Assembly: GCA_934644965.1 (NCBI GenBank)
Contig: CAKUDG010000013.1
Location: 11,737 to 75,736, forward strand
DNA: 64,000 bases
Source of the DNA: an uncultured Victivallales bacterium
GTDB taxonomy: Bacteria > Verrucomicrobiota > Lentisphaeria > Victivallales > UBA1829
Direction: 5' to 3'
Positions within the stretch are counted from its first letter, which is position 1, and each line of letters opens with the position of its first letter. A program made the translations under genes and the position numbers. The notes beneath the pieces are model-generated. The model searched no databases. It was not told the DNA's origin and saw nothing but the letters and a program-made list of their open reading frames with translations. This document shows positions 24,733-33,417 of this stretch, piece by piece.

Positions 24733-26706
24733 CTATGGCTGCCAGGCTGGATGAAAAGTATCGTCAGAAAATGGCGGATAATATTCCGGATTCCCCGGAA
24801 AAAGCTCCTGAGCTCTTTTCAAGTGCTCCTCCGCTTCCAGCTCCCTGCCGGGCAGATTATGCAGAAGACGGTATTTGCGGAAATGAAATCCCGCCCGAAG
24901 CGGATTTCTCCGCAAAGTCTCATTCAGATAGAGTTCCCCAAGCTCAAAGTTCCCCCTCGACAACATGAAATCCGAAGCCACCGCCCACGGGAAAGGCGAT
25001 TCGGGAGCCGCTTCCACCGCCCGCTCCAAGAGACGGACGACCTGGTCCGGAGTCGTGAAACGCTGCGCATCCTCCTGCGCATACCGTGGATTGGCAGACT
25101 CAAAAAGCGAAGCAAAAGCCATTTCAAAACGAATCAGGCGCGCCGCCGTGAAAAAACTCAGAAGCGCCAGGATGCAGAGAGCCAGAAAAGCAAGCCGATG
25201 CAGATATTTTCCCGGATTTCCGTTTTTCCCCTTCCCCTTTCCCTTTCCCAGGAAAGGAAGGGTGACAAACCCTGTTTTCAGTTTCCGTATTCCCGGGAGA
25301 GAGAGCAGAATCAAAGAAAGCGCCGCCGCCGTCGCAAGAGCTCCCGGAGTCTCAAAGTTGAGCTCTATCAGGGAATCCAGAGACCAGATGAGGATTCCCA
25401 GTGTCAGCACCGCCGCGAACTGAATTTCATGATTGTCCTTCCACTGTTTCCATTGTCCCGCACGCCTGAGAAGAAGCACTCCGCAAGCACAGGGCAGCAG
25501 AAGGAGAAAGGAGGAAAGCAGAAATCCCGGGATCCCCGTCTGAGATCCGAAGAGCAGAATCATATTGTGCGGAGTATGCGGTGCTTCATTGTTCTGCATG
25601 ATCTTGCGTGTGGTGTAGTCATGAAAGAAATCCCCCCATCCCGTGCCGCAGAACGGATGTTCCGCCATCATCCGGAAGGCGGCCTGGAAATAGTCAAAGC
25701 GGAAAAACATGGAATTGAATCCGCGTCCGCTCAACACAAGCACAATGAATCCCGCTATCGCCGAGAAAAAAAGCAGAATGGAGAGAATTCTCCACTTCCA
25801 GTTCATTTTCATACAGAAGAGGAGCAAAAAGCATCCTCCTGTCAGGGCAAGCACCCCCCCGCGGCTCCCGGTTTCCTTCAGGAGGAAGAGAAACACTGCG
25901 CAGAGAGGAACGCTCAGGACCCAGCGCGAAAGTTTCGGCGGCTCCACATACTGCTCCCCAAAACGCCAGAATGCGTACAGAAGCACAGGCAGAAGCGAAG
26001 CCAGATAGCCCGCATAGACGTTGCAGACCGCAAAATCCGCCGAAACACGCTGTTCCTCCAGACGGACTTCCAAACCCGCACCGGTAGTCAGGTCCAGTCC
26101 AGTTTTCAAGCTTTCGTCATAGAGAAACTGGCGCGTCGCCTCAAATCCGTACCCGTACTGATACAGACCCGACGCCGCGGAAAACAAGGATGCCGCCAGC
26201 ACGCTCCACAAAAGCCCGCGCGCAAATTCCGGTCTCCTTTCGAGCAGCAGAAACAGACTCAGAACATAGCACGCCATCCCGGAACAGCAGACCGTCATTT
26301 GAGCCTGAAAATCCCATGTCGAAGCATTCACCACCCCGAGATACGAAACCGGGACCAGCAGGAACCACCCCGTCGCATACCATTGCAGTGGACCTTTGTC
26401 TGTTTCCCCGGAGACTGCTGCTCTGCCGAAAGGCTCCTCCTCAGCAGCGTCCTCGGCTCTTTTTCTCCCCTCCCGGGCCAATGCAAGAAGACAGAGCCCC
26501 AGCAGCAATGCCGAACAAAGAAAAAAAACATTCAGAGGCCACGCCGCAAAAAGAATCCCCGCCACACTTTTCCAGTAGGTCCCGGGCATTTCAGGAACAC
26601 CGGCAATCGATGCAAATTTCAGCGGCGAAAGAAACGTCAGTGCCATCGCCGCATATTCGGCTGCAAATATGGGAAAGGAAAAGGATCTGCCACGTTCTTT
26701 CGTCAT
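24733..26706 (-). CDS. O-antigen ligase/Wzy-like polytopic membrane protein
   Basis: A 657-residue protein with about 11-13 predicted transmembrane helices. A large extracytoplasmic loop lies between about residues 175 and 225, and the conserved Wzy_C region includes SGRGFNSMFFRFDYFQAA, HPFCGTGWGDF and APHTPHNMILL, whose Arg and His residues match the WaaL/Wzy catalytic loop pattern. After the last helix a soluble C-terminal region (about 540-657) has TPR-like helices (FELGELYLNETLRRNPL). Ligation or polymerisation of surface glycan on the outer face of the inner membrane is expected; an exosortase-independent glycosylation role is also possible. It starts 4 bp after xer in a pyrG-xer-ligase operon. 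Confidence 0.85.
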   Translation of the reverse strand: MTKERGRSFSFPIFAAEYAAMALTFLSPLKFASIAGVPEMPGTYWKSVAGILFAAWPLNVFFLCSALLLGLCLLALAREGRKRAEDAAEEEPFGRAAVSGETDKGPLQWYATGWFLLVPVSYLGVVNASTWDFQAQMTVCCSGMACYVLSLFLLLERRPEFARGLLWSVLAASLFSAASGLYQYGYGFEATRQFLYDESLKTGLDLTTGAGLEVRLEEQRVSADFAVCNVYAGYLASLLPVLLYAFWRFGEQYVEPPKLSRWVLSVPLCAVFLFLLKETGSRGGVLALTGGCFLLLFCMKMNWKWRILSILLFFSAIAGFIVLVLSGRGFNSMFFRFDYFQAAFRMMAEHPFCGTGWGDFFHDYTTRKIMQNNEAPHTPHNMILLFGSQTGIPGFLLSSFLLLLPCACGVLLLRRAGQWKQWKDNHEIQFAAVLTLGILIWSLDSLIELNFETPGALATAAALSLILLSLPGIRKLKTGFVTLPFLGKGKGKGKNGNPGKYLHRLAFLALCILALLSFFTAARLIRFEMAFASLFESANPRYAQEDAQRFTTPDQVVRLLERAVEAAPESPFPWAVASDFMLSRGNFELGELYLNETLRRNPLRAGFHFRKYRLLHNLPGRELEAEEHLKRAQELFPGNPEYYPPFSDDTFHPAWQP

Positions 26707-26710
26707 CGGG

Positions 26711-27694
26711 TCACGCCCTCGGATGAGCTTTGTTGTATACCTGTTTCATTCGTTCGGTGCTGATATGCGTGTAAATCTGTGTCGTGCTCAGATTCGCGTG
26801 CCCGAGAAGTTCCTGCACGCTGCGGAGATCCGCTCCGGCATCCAGAAGATGCGTGGCAAAAGAATGACGGAGTTTATGCGGAGTCAGATCCGCGGGCAGG
26901 CCGACGGTCGCCAGATAATTCTTGAAGTTGCGCTGAAAGGAACGCGCCGACAGACGGCCGCCGTCCTGATTGATGAAAAGCGCCGCCTGAGGACGGGAAT
27001 CGCTGGAAAAACTCCTCCGGAGGGAAAGATAGTTCCGAATCGCGCGCACAGCAGGGTGCCCGAGCGCAGCAATCCGCTCTTTCTTCCCTTTCCCGCGGAC
27101 CTTCATGACATCCGAAATGAGATCAATGTCACTGAAATTCAGTCCGAGAGCTTCGCTGATGCGGAGTCCCCCGGAATAAATGACTTCCAGAAGCGCGGAG
27201 TCCCTCGCGGAAGAGAAAAGAGCGCTCTCCTCCGACTTGACGACTTCCCGGGCGGCTGCATCACGCCAGAAAATGCCGGGAGCATCCAGCAGGCGGCCGA
27301 CTTCCTCCACAGTCATGTATTTCGGAAGCATTTTCTGTTTTCTCGGGGAAACCAGTCCGGAAAACGGGTTGGAGTCCACAAGCTTCTCCCGTTCCATATA
27401 GCGGTAGAAGGAACGCAGAGCGGAAATCTTGCGGACAATGGAGGTCTTGGAGATCTTTTCCTCCTCCTGGAGCTTGACAATGAAAAAACGGGCGTCATGA
27501 ACAGTCGCCGCATTCCAGTCGCAGGAATCTTTCGCAGGATCCAGATGAAGGGCAAGCCGGGCAAACTGTTCAATGTCCATCCGATACGATTCCAGCGTAT
27601 GGACTGAAGCATTCCGCTCGTTCCCCAGATAATTCAGAAACTCCGGAATCAGCCTGTCTCCCGCAGTCGTCGACGACGCATCCTCTCCTGACAT
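26711..27694 (-). CDS. XerC/XerD-family tyrosine recombinase
   Basis: A 327-residue recombinase with an N-terminal SAM-like DNA-binding domain (residues 15-105) and a C-terminal catalytic domain. The active-site residues are all present: R178 (SGGLRISE), K202-K205 loop (GKGKKER), H273 and R276 (HKLRHSFATHLL), H299 (LLGHANL) and nucleophile Y308 (TQIYTH). The length and lack of extensions fit a housekeeping Xer that resolves chromosome dimers at dif, rather than a phage integrase. It sits between pyrG (10 bp) and the ligase-like gene (4 bp). XerC and XerD cannot be told apart here. No dif site was identified in the window. Confidence 0.93.
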   Translation of the reverse strand: MSGEDASSTTAGDRLIPEFLNYLGNERNASVHTLESYRMDIEQFARLALHLDPAKDSCDWNAATVHDARFFIVKLQEEEKISKTSIVRKISALRSFYRYMEREKLVDSNPFSGLVSPRKQKMLPKYMTVEEVGRLLDAPGIFWRDAAAREVVKSEESALFSSARDSALLEVIYSGGLRISEALGLNFSDIDLISDVMKVRGKGKKERIAALGHPAVRAIRNYLSLRRSFSSDSRPQAALFINQDGGRLSARSFQRNFKNYLATVGLPADLTPHKLRHSFATHLLDAGADLRSVQELLGHANLSTTQIYTHISTERMKQVYNKAHPRA

Positions 27695-27704
27695 GAGTGA
27701 CTCT

Positions 27705-29315
27705 TCACGCCTTTCTCGAATCCATCGCCGCCTTGATGAACGCGCGGAACAGCGGATGCGCCTTCATCGGAGTCGATTTGAATTCAGGATGAAACTGACA
27801 CGCCACAAACCACGGATGCTCCGGCAGTTCGATCATTTCCACAAGGGCTCCATTCGGGGATGTCCCTGTAATTTCGAGTCCTCCGGAGCAGAGTTCGCCA
27901 CTGTACTTCGTATTGAATTCATAGCGATGGCGGTGCCGTTCGGAAATCTTCGACGCGCCCCCGTAGGCCTCAGCCGCACGGCTGCCGGGCTTGACAATGC
28001 ACGGATAGGCTCCCAGACGCATGGTTCCCCCCTTCGCCGTGACCGTCTTCTGCGTTTCCATCAGGGCTATGACCGGATGCGCGGTGGTCTGATTGAATTC
28101 CGCACTGTCCGCATCCGTCATGCCGCAGACATTCCGCGCAAATTCGATGACCGCGCACTGCATTCCCAGGCAGATCCCCAGAAACGGCGTCCCGCTCTCT
28201 CTGGCATAACGGATCGCCTTGATTTTCCCGGGAACGCCGCGGTCTCCGAAGCCCCCTGGAACCAGAATGGCGTTGACGCCTTCAAACAGTTCGGATGCAG
28301 GGGCCATGTCAAGCTCTTCCGCCTCAATCGGACGGATCTGGACCTTCACATGATTCGCAATCCCTCCATGGGACAACGCTTCGTAAATGCTTTTATATGC
28401 ATCGCGCAAGGCAATGTATTTGCCAACAACCGCCACAGTGACCGTCCCGTTCGCAGGATGCAGAATGTTGGCGATCATCGACTCCCATTCCCCGATATGC
28501 AGTTCGCGTTCCGGCAGATCCAGGAGTTTCAGGATATTCGTGTCCAGATGCTGGGCCGCCAGGTCCAGGGGCACCTCGTAAATGGAGTGCTTCACATCCA
28601 GTTCTTCGATGACCAGATTGCGTTTGACGTTGCAGAAAAGCGCCAGTTTGTTCTTATGATCCTCCTCCATCGGAACTTCGCAGCGGCAGATCAGGATGTC
28701 CGGAATGATGCCGATGTTCCGGAGAATCGCCACGGACTGCTGGGAGGGTTTGGTCTTGAGTTCTCCAGCCGCCTTGATGTAGGGCACAAGCGTCAGATGG
28801 ATGAAAATGGAATTGTTTTCCCCCACATCGTGATGAAACTGGCGGATGGCCTCCAGGAAGGGGAGCGATTCAATGTCTCCCGCCGTTCCTCCGATTTCGG
28901 TGATTGCAATATCGATATCGCCGGAATCCAGGGAGGCGATCGCGGCCTTGATTTCATTCGTGATATGCGGAATCACCTGCACGGTTCCGCCCAGATACCC
29001 GCCTTCGCGTTCGCGGGAAATGACGGAACTGTAAATCCTTCCGGTTGTATAATTGCTGGACTTGGAACAGGTGATGCCGGAAAAACGTTCATAATGCCCC
29101 AGGTCAAGATCCGTCTCCGCACCGTCGTCCGTCACATAGACTTCTCCATGCTGGTAAGGAGACATGGTTCCGGGATCGACATTCAGATAGGGGTCCAGTT
29201 TCTGCATCCCGACCCTGTAGCCGCGCTGTTTGAGCAGCATGGCGATTGATGCCGCCGTAATGCCTTTCCCGAGAGAAGAAACCACCCCGCCAGTGATGAA
29301 AATATGCTTTGTCAT
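27705..29315 (-). CDS. pyrG: CTP synthase
   Basis: Makes CTP from UTP, ATP and glutamine. The 536-residue protein has the synthetase domain (VVSSLGKGITAAS, residues 10-22, and the CTP/UTP-binding GGTVQVIPHITNEIK) and a class I glutamine amidotransferase domain with the nucleophile Cys in LGICLGMQCA and the His-Glu pair in CQFHPEF. It is first in a pyrG-xer-ligase operon with a good promoter upstream. Together with cmk nearby, the region supplies CTP, also needed for CMP-Kdo. Confidence 0.99.
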   Translation of the reverse strand: MTKHIFITGGVVSSLGKGITAASIAMLLKQRGYRVGMQKLDPYLNVDPGTMSPYQHGEVYVTDDGAETDLDLGHYERFSGITCSKSSNYTTGRIYSSVISREREGGYLGGTVQVIPHITNEIKAAIASLDSGDIDIAITEIGGTAGDIESLPFLEAIRQFHHDVGENNSIFIHLTLVPYIKAAGELKTKPSQQSVAILRNIGIIPDILICRCEVPMEEDHKNKLALFCNVKRNLVIEELDVKHSIYEVPLDLAAQHLDTNILKLLDLPERELHIGEWESMIANILHPANGTVTVAVVGKYIALRDAYKSIYEALSHGGIANHVKVQIRPIEAEELDMAPASELFEGVNAILVPGGFGDRGVPGKIKAIRYARESGTPFLGICLGMQCAVIEFARNVCGMTDADSAEFNQTTAHPVIALMETQKTVTAKGGTMRLGAYPCIVKPGSRAAEAYGGASKISERHRHRYEFNTKYSGELCSGGLEITGTSPNGALVEMIELPEHPWFVACQFHPEFKSTPMKAHPLFRAFIKAAMDSRKA

Positions 29316-29394
29316 TTCCTGTATTCCGTTTGAAAAAAATATACCGATGTTGTTTTCATGAATTCCGATCCCGGAACTGGAATCCTTTCTCCGT

Positions 29395-29422
29395 AAGATA
29401 TCACGTTTTGCCGTTTATTCAA
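29395..29422 (-). promoter_or_regulatory. Promoter for the pyrG operon
   Basis: Minus-strand TTGAAT (29417-29422), 16-bp spacer, TATCTT (29395-29400), about 80 bp before the start codon. No pyrG attenuator with an initial G run was recognised in the leader. Confidence 0.6.
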
Positions 29423-29592
29423 AGAAAAGCCCCGGAAAAAAACTTCTCACGCGTTCTTTGCACACAATAAGATTCTTTCTTTTGCGTTTCTTATAACAAA
29501 GGTACTTTCCCTTTCCAGGGAATCACGGGACATCACAAACAGTCATCAAAAAAAATCATCTTCACAAAAACAAAACCAAGGAGAAATGCACC

Positions 29593-30366
29593 ATGAGAAG
29601 CGAAAAAACATTCCTGAGCATTTGCGCGGCCGCTTTTGCCCTTTCCTGCACCTCTCCGCTTTTTGCGGCAGAGCCATCTGATCCACCGCCCCCGCCGCCT
29701 CAGCCTTCTGAAGCATCTCCGGGAGGAATTCTTCCTCCCCCCCCACCACCGCGGGCCATCCTGCCGGAAGAAGGTCCGGAGATTCCCGCTCCTCCATCGG
29801 CAAGACCTGGCAGAGATGCGCAGCTCAGCCCTGAAACCAGAGCGAAAATCCGTGAAATGCAAAAGGAAATCGAAGCCATCAGAAAAGCGGACATCGAAAA
29901 ACGCCGCTCCGAAATGCTGGAACTCAGACAGCAGATCGAACGTTACCGCGAGGAAAAATCCGATGACGCCAAGGCAAAACTCATGCAGACCCTTTCCAAG
30001 CGCTTCGACTCCCGTATTGCCGCAAGGGAAAAACGCATCGCAGACCAGAAACAGAAGCTGGAGCAGGAAAAAGCCGATAAAGCCAAAATCATTGCCGAAG
30101 AATTTGAACGCATGGTCAACGCTCCGGAACGCGGGAAACAACACATGCATCGGAGAGACAAAGCTCCCGGAAATCCTCCGGACAAGGCTTTGGCTCCCGG
30201 CAGGAATCATCATCCGGGCAAAAGAAATGCGAATCTCCCCGGCGGTCCACGCAAACGCGCCGGAAAGCCCGAAGGGGATACTGACGTGACGCATATGCCC
30301 CCGTCGCCTCCTCCCGCCGTCTCCGATCCGCAGGCACTTCCTCCGGATGCAGAAGCGGAAGATTGA
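29593..30366 (+). CDS. Exported proline-rich coiled-coil protein, paralogue of 23723-24388
   Basis: A 257-residue protein with a signal peptide (about residues 1-25, ending SPLFAA). It has two Pro runs (PPPPPPQP near residue 31 and PPPPPPRA near 48), a charged helical region (about 80-175, LRQQIERYREEKSDDAKAKL) and a His/Pro/Gly-rich tail. Same layout and similar composition as the ECF-linked protein at 23723, so the two are probably paralogues under a shared stress response; this is inference. A good AAGGAG site precedes the ATG. It is apparently monocistronic and diverges from pyrG. Confidence 0.75.
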   Translation: MRSEKTFLSICAAAFALSCTSPLFAAEPSDPPPPPPQPSEASPGGILPPPPPPRAILPEEGPEIPAPPSARPGRDAQLSPETRAKIREMQKEIEAIRKADIEKRRSEMLELRQQIERYREEKSDDAKAKLMQTLSKRFDSRIAAREKRIADQKQKLEQEKADKAKIIAEEFERMVNAPERGKQHMHRRDKAPGNPPDKALAPGRNHHPGKRNANLPGGPRKRAGKPEGDTDVTHMPPSPPPAVSDPQALPPDAEAED

Positions 30367-30699
30367 AAGGGAAAGTGGGATATTCATCAAGATGAAAATT
30401 CTCACCCGTCTGGGAAACAGGAAATTACAGCCGCGTGAGAAGGAATGTTGATCTTTCCGTTCCCTTCCGGGTTCCATCGGAAGGGCTGAAGAACGGATCC
30501 GGGAAAAGGATTTCGGACAGAGGGGGGCCGACTTTTCCTGCATCCGTTCTCTTTTCTTTCTGTCCGGAAGCCGGAGGGGGAAAAAACGCAGAGAGCAGAT
30601 GCCGGAATCCGGCAGTCTGGAATTCAGAACGTCAGGGAAATCTCTGGAAAAACATGGGGCCGCATATATAAGGAGTAAATCCGACAGAGAAGGGAGGAC
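30367..30699. other. Intergenic region, nothing recognised
   Basis: Between convergent genes. Short inverted words (CCGTTCCCTTCCGGG and CCATCGGAAGGG, about 30460-30486) may form a weak hairpin. A 78-codon plus-strand frame lacks a ribosome site and family features and was not accepted. Confidence 0.5.
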
Positions 30700-31365
30700 T
30701 TATTCTTTCCCAGCATCATGACTGATGCGATTCAGTCTCCGTTCGAGTTCAGTCCGCCAGTATTCGAGTTCGACTTCGGAAAGATTCGGGGGAATTCTGA
30801 CTTCCTCGTCCAGAATCAGAGTAATTTTTGCCCATGGCTTGGGGATCTGGAAGGCGTCCCAGCTTTTCAGCTCCCAGTAGGAGGAGTAGTTGACGGCAAT
30901 GGGAATGACGGGAATCTGAAGCTGACTTGCCAGATGCACCGGGCCGCGGCTCATGATATATTTCGGGCCGCGCGGACCGTCCGGAGTGAAACTGACATAG
31001 AAGCCGCCCTTCGCGTGGCGGAGCGCCCCGTGCAGAACCTGGACGGCCTTTCTGGAACTGGATCCGCGGACACTCCTGATACCGAACTGCTGAACGAGAT
31101 CGGCAATGTACTGCCCGTCTCTGGAGGCACTGATCACCGCAGTGGTGTGTTCCCGGGTCCATTTCGGAAACATGGCGGGGAAAAACAGCAGACGGTTGTG
31201 CCAGGTGATCGTCACTGCCGGAGGATTGCGCCTCCCGATATGATTGCACGGGTCAATGATTTCATGGCGCATCAGACGGCTCAGAAGCAGAAGAAGACGG
31301 GAAGGAAACCAGTAGATCCACGTGGGGAATTTTTTGATCTGGCGGAAACGTTCCTTGAATGTCAT
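30700..31365 (-). CDS. DUF374 lysophospholipid/lipid A acyltransferase-like protein
   Basis: A 221-residue membrane-associated acyltransferase of the DUF374 family. A short hydrophobic N-terminal segment (about residues 14-30) precedes WHNRLLFFPA, whose His-Asn replaces HX4D. ISASRDGQYIA, GIRSVRGSSS and the conserved TPDGPRGPKY follow. Family members are proposed to acylate lipid A or lysophospholipid at the inner membrane. The start overlaps the nth stop by 4 bp, so the two are co-translated. The acceptor cannot be read from sequence. Confidence 0.88.
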   Translation of the reverse strand: MTFKERFRQIKKFPTWIYWFPSRLLLLLSRLMRHEIIDPCNHIGRRNPPAVTITWHNRLLFFPAMFPKWTREHTTAVISASRDGQYIADLVQQFGIRSVRGSSSRKAVQVLHGALRHAKGGFYVSFTPDGPRGPKYIMSRGPVHLASQLQIPVIPIAVNYSSYWELKSWDAFQIPKPWAKITLILDEEVRIPPNLSEVELEYWRTELERRLNRISHDAGKE

Positions 31366-32096
31366 GGACGTCTTTCTCCTCCTCCTTCTTCTGCCTTTCC
31401 TTTTTCGCAGAGAGAGGCCAGTTCACAGTTTGCGCAGTCCGGACGCCGTGCCCTGCAGCGCGTTCTTCCGTGCACGATCATCAGATGGGAAAACTGCGCC
31501 CATTTCTCTGGAGGAAGACCGGAACAGAGAATTTCCTCAATCCGTGCCGGATCCTCCGAAGAAACCACTCCCAGCAGATTGGAAATCCGTTTCACATGGG
31601 TGTCCACCGGGAGCCCGGGCACTCCGAAAGCGTCGCCGAGAAGCACATTCGCGGTTTTTCTTCCCACTCCCGGAAGAGAAGTCAGGTCCTCCATATTCTC
31701 CGGCACCTTTCCTCCGAAATCACGGACAATGCGCTGCGCCGCCCCTGTGAGGCTGCCCGCTTTCGCCCGGTAGAAGCCGCAGACCCGGATCAGGGATTCG
31801 AGTTCCTTTCTATCCGCTCCGGCCAGCGCCTCGGAATCCGGATAGCGCCGGAAAAGCGCGGGTGTCACGGAATTGACTTTCCTGTCTGTGCACTGCGCCG
31901 ACAGAATCGTTGCGACCAGCAGCTGAAAAGGGGTTTCATGATTCAGAAAGCAACGTTGTTCCCCATAAGTCCGCAGAAGGATCTCGTAGACGGCCTCGAG
32001 TTTTTCCGCGGCGGAAAGCGCAGACGGAGTCTTCTTTCCTTTTTTCCTTCCGGAAACGCTTGCGTCTCCGGAGCGTCGCATATTCGGTTTCGGCAA
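31362..32096 (-). CDS. nth: Endonuclease III
   Basis: Base-excision DNA glycosylase/AP lyase for oxidised pyrimidines. The 244-residue protein has the helix-hairpin-helix LPGVGRKTANVLL with the catalytic lysine, the catalytic aspartate in PVDTHVKRISNLLG, and the C-terminal 4Fe-4S loop CRARRPDCANCELASLC. About 30 basic residues precede the core. The start is a TTG at 32096 preceded by GGAGGA with 7-nt spacing; an ATG 15 bp later has no such site. It has its own promoter and leads into the DUF374 gene by a 4-bp overlap. Confidence 0.97.
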   Translation of the reverse strand: MPKPNMRRSGDASVSGRKKGKKTPSALSAAEKLEAVYEILLRTYGEQRCFLNHETPFQLLVATILSAQCTDRKVNSVTPALFRRYPDSEALAGADRKELESLIRVCGFYRAKAGSLTGAAQRIVRDFGGKVPENMEDLTSLPGVGRKTANVLLGDAFGVPGLPVDTHVKRISNLLGVVSSEDPARIEEILCSGLPPEKWAQFSHLMIVHGRTRCRARRPDCANCELASLCEKGKAEEGGGERRP

Positions 32097-32152
32097 GATC
32101 TGGTCCTCCGCGGCAAAGAAATCATTCGGCTTTCACAGAAAAACATCAGGGG

Positions 32153-32180
32153 AATATACACCCGCCATTGCGGATTGCAA
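32153..32180 (-). promoter_or_regulatory. Promoter for nth-DUF374
   Basis: Minus-strand TTGCAA (32175-32180), 16-bp spacer, TATATT (32153-32158), about 55 bp before the nth start codon. Confidence 0.65.
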
Positions 32181-32719
32181 GACGCCTACAGGATCTCGTT
32201 CCTTCCGGAATTTTTCTTTCGGGGAGTGTCCTCTGTCTTCCTGCCGCTTCCGCAGTCCCGGGGGAAGTCTCTTTCCGGGGAAAAGGGCGATGGCAGTTTC
32301 TTTGTTACGCTCCTGCTCCACCGTGCCGCCCCAGCTTTGCACGATATTGCGGGAAAGAGGACTTATGCGGAACTTGCCTACTGCGGCAAACGTTCAGAAA
32401 GGTTGCGATAGAGCCCGGAAAATCAGGGCCAAAGCCGGAAAAGACAACATGATGAAGTTTATAAATAAAGAAAAAGACCCGGAAAAACTCTGGTCTTCCG
32501 GATCCGTTCTTCTCAGCGTATTTTCCACTGTACAGAGTGGATTCAGGAGTTTTTTCTTTGTTTTCCGTCTCTTTCTTTTTTCCTCTCTCCTTCTTTTTTC
32601 CCTTCCTTCTGTCCCCTGTTTTCCCCGGGGAGAGAGGGGGGAAGATCCATCCGGGAAACGGGGAAGGAGAGGGTAAGAAGAGAAGAAAAAGAAGAGAAAA
32701 ACTCAGAAGAAAAGAAAAC
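32181..32719. other. Intergenic region with homopurine/homopyrimidine tracts
   Basis: No gene was accepted. Positions 32570-32700 are almost purely C/T then G/A on the plus strand (runs such as CTTTCTTTTTTCC and GAAGAGAAAAAGAAGAG). Some pairing across CCCCGGGGAGAGAGGGG is possible, and it could contribute to ending the yidC-khpB transcript. No tRNA or known small RNA was recognised. Confidence 0.45.
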
Positions 32720-33397
32720 TCATTCCGCCTTTTTCAGGGAGACGACTACACTCTTGTAAGCGCCGTCTCCACGGCTTTCAGTCTGAATATCCGCTTCGCC
32801 TTCGAGGGTGATGTGGATGATGCGTCTGTCATGGGCGTTCATTTCGGGCAGGGAGACGGGTTCGCCCCATCGTCTGAGTTCCTTGGCGGCATCGAGGGCC
32901 TGCTGGCGGAGGATGTCGTCATGAGAACTGGATTCGCCTTCTTCGCGTCTGGAGCGGGAGGAACGTTCCCGGCGGGGAGATTTTTCCTTGCGGTCTTCGC
33001 GGTCTCTGTCTCCGCCTTTGCGGGAGCGGCGGTCGTCGCCGCGCTGCTGCTTGGAGGAGTAGCCGTCGATGTCGATGTAGATTTTCGGGAAGTCGACGTC
33101 CGACTTCTGCATCATCCGGTTGAGAAGGAGCTGGAGACTTTCCAGGGACTGCCCCTTGCGTCCGATGATGCGCCCGGCATCCTCGCTGGCGACGATCAGA
33201 TTGATTTTGCTCGTTCTCCCCTCGGCACGGACTGTGGCGTCAAGGCCGAGATAGTCCAGCATCGTAGCAAGCGTTTTCGAGGACTTGTCCAGCATTTCCT
33301 GGGTGACGACTGTCTGCGGGCGAACAGGCTTTTCCTTTTCCGCCTGTTCCTGTTCTTCTGTCTGCGGAGCCGGAATATCGTTCAATTCTTCTTCCAT
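32720..33397 (-). CDS. khpB: KhpB/Jag-type RNA-binding protein (KH-R3H)
   Basis: A 225-residue protein with a KH domain (about residues 48-112) carrying the loop GRIIGRKGQS and a C-terminal R3H domain (about 155-220) with the LPEMNAHDRRIIHITL motif. Between them is a roughly 40-residue Arg/Ser/Asp/Glu-rich linker (RRERSSRSRREE). No separate Jag_N domain is visible; an acidic 35-residue N-terminus takes its place. Partner KhpA is not in the window. It is last in the rpmH-rnpA-yidD-yidC-khpB cluster, 20 bp after yidC, the common position of this gene. RNA binding and a role in envelope growth are known for the family. Confidence 0.93.
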   Translation of the reverse strand: MEEELNDIPAPQTEEQEQAEKEKPVRPQTVVTQEMLDKSSKTLATMLDYLGLDATVRAEGRTSKINLIVASEDAGRIIGRKGQSLESLQLLLNRMMQKSDVDFPKIYIDIDGYSSKQQRGDDRRSRKGGDRDREDRKEKSPRRERSSRSRREEGESSSHDDILRQQALDAAKELRRWGEPVSLPEMNAHDRRIIHITLEGEADIQTESRGDGAYKSVVVSLKKAE

Positions 33398-33417
33398 TGC
33401 TTCCTCCTGTGACCTGT

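Noticed and set aside
26711..27694. Xer gene as the integrase of a genomic island
   Set aside because: It lies within a pyrG operon with 10-bp and 4-bp gaps, has no tRNA target and no neighbouring mobile genes.
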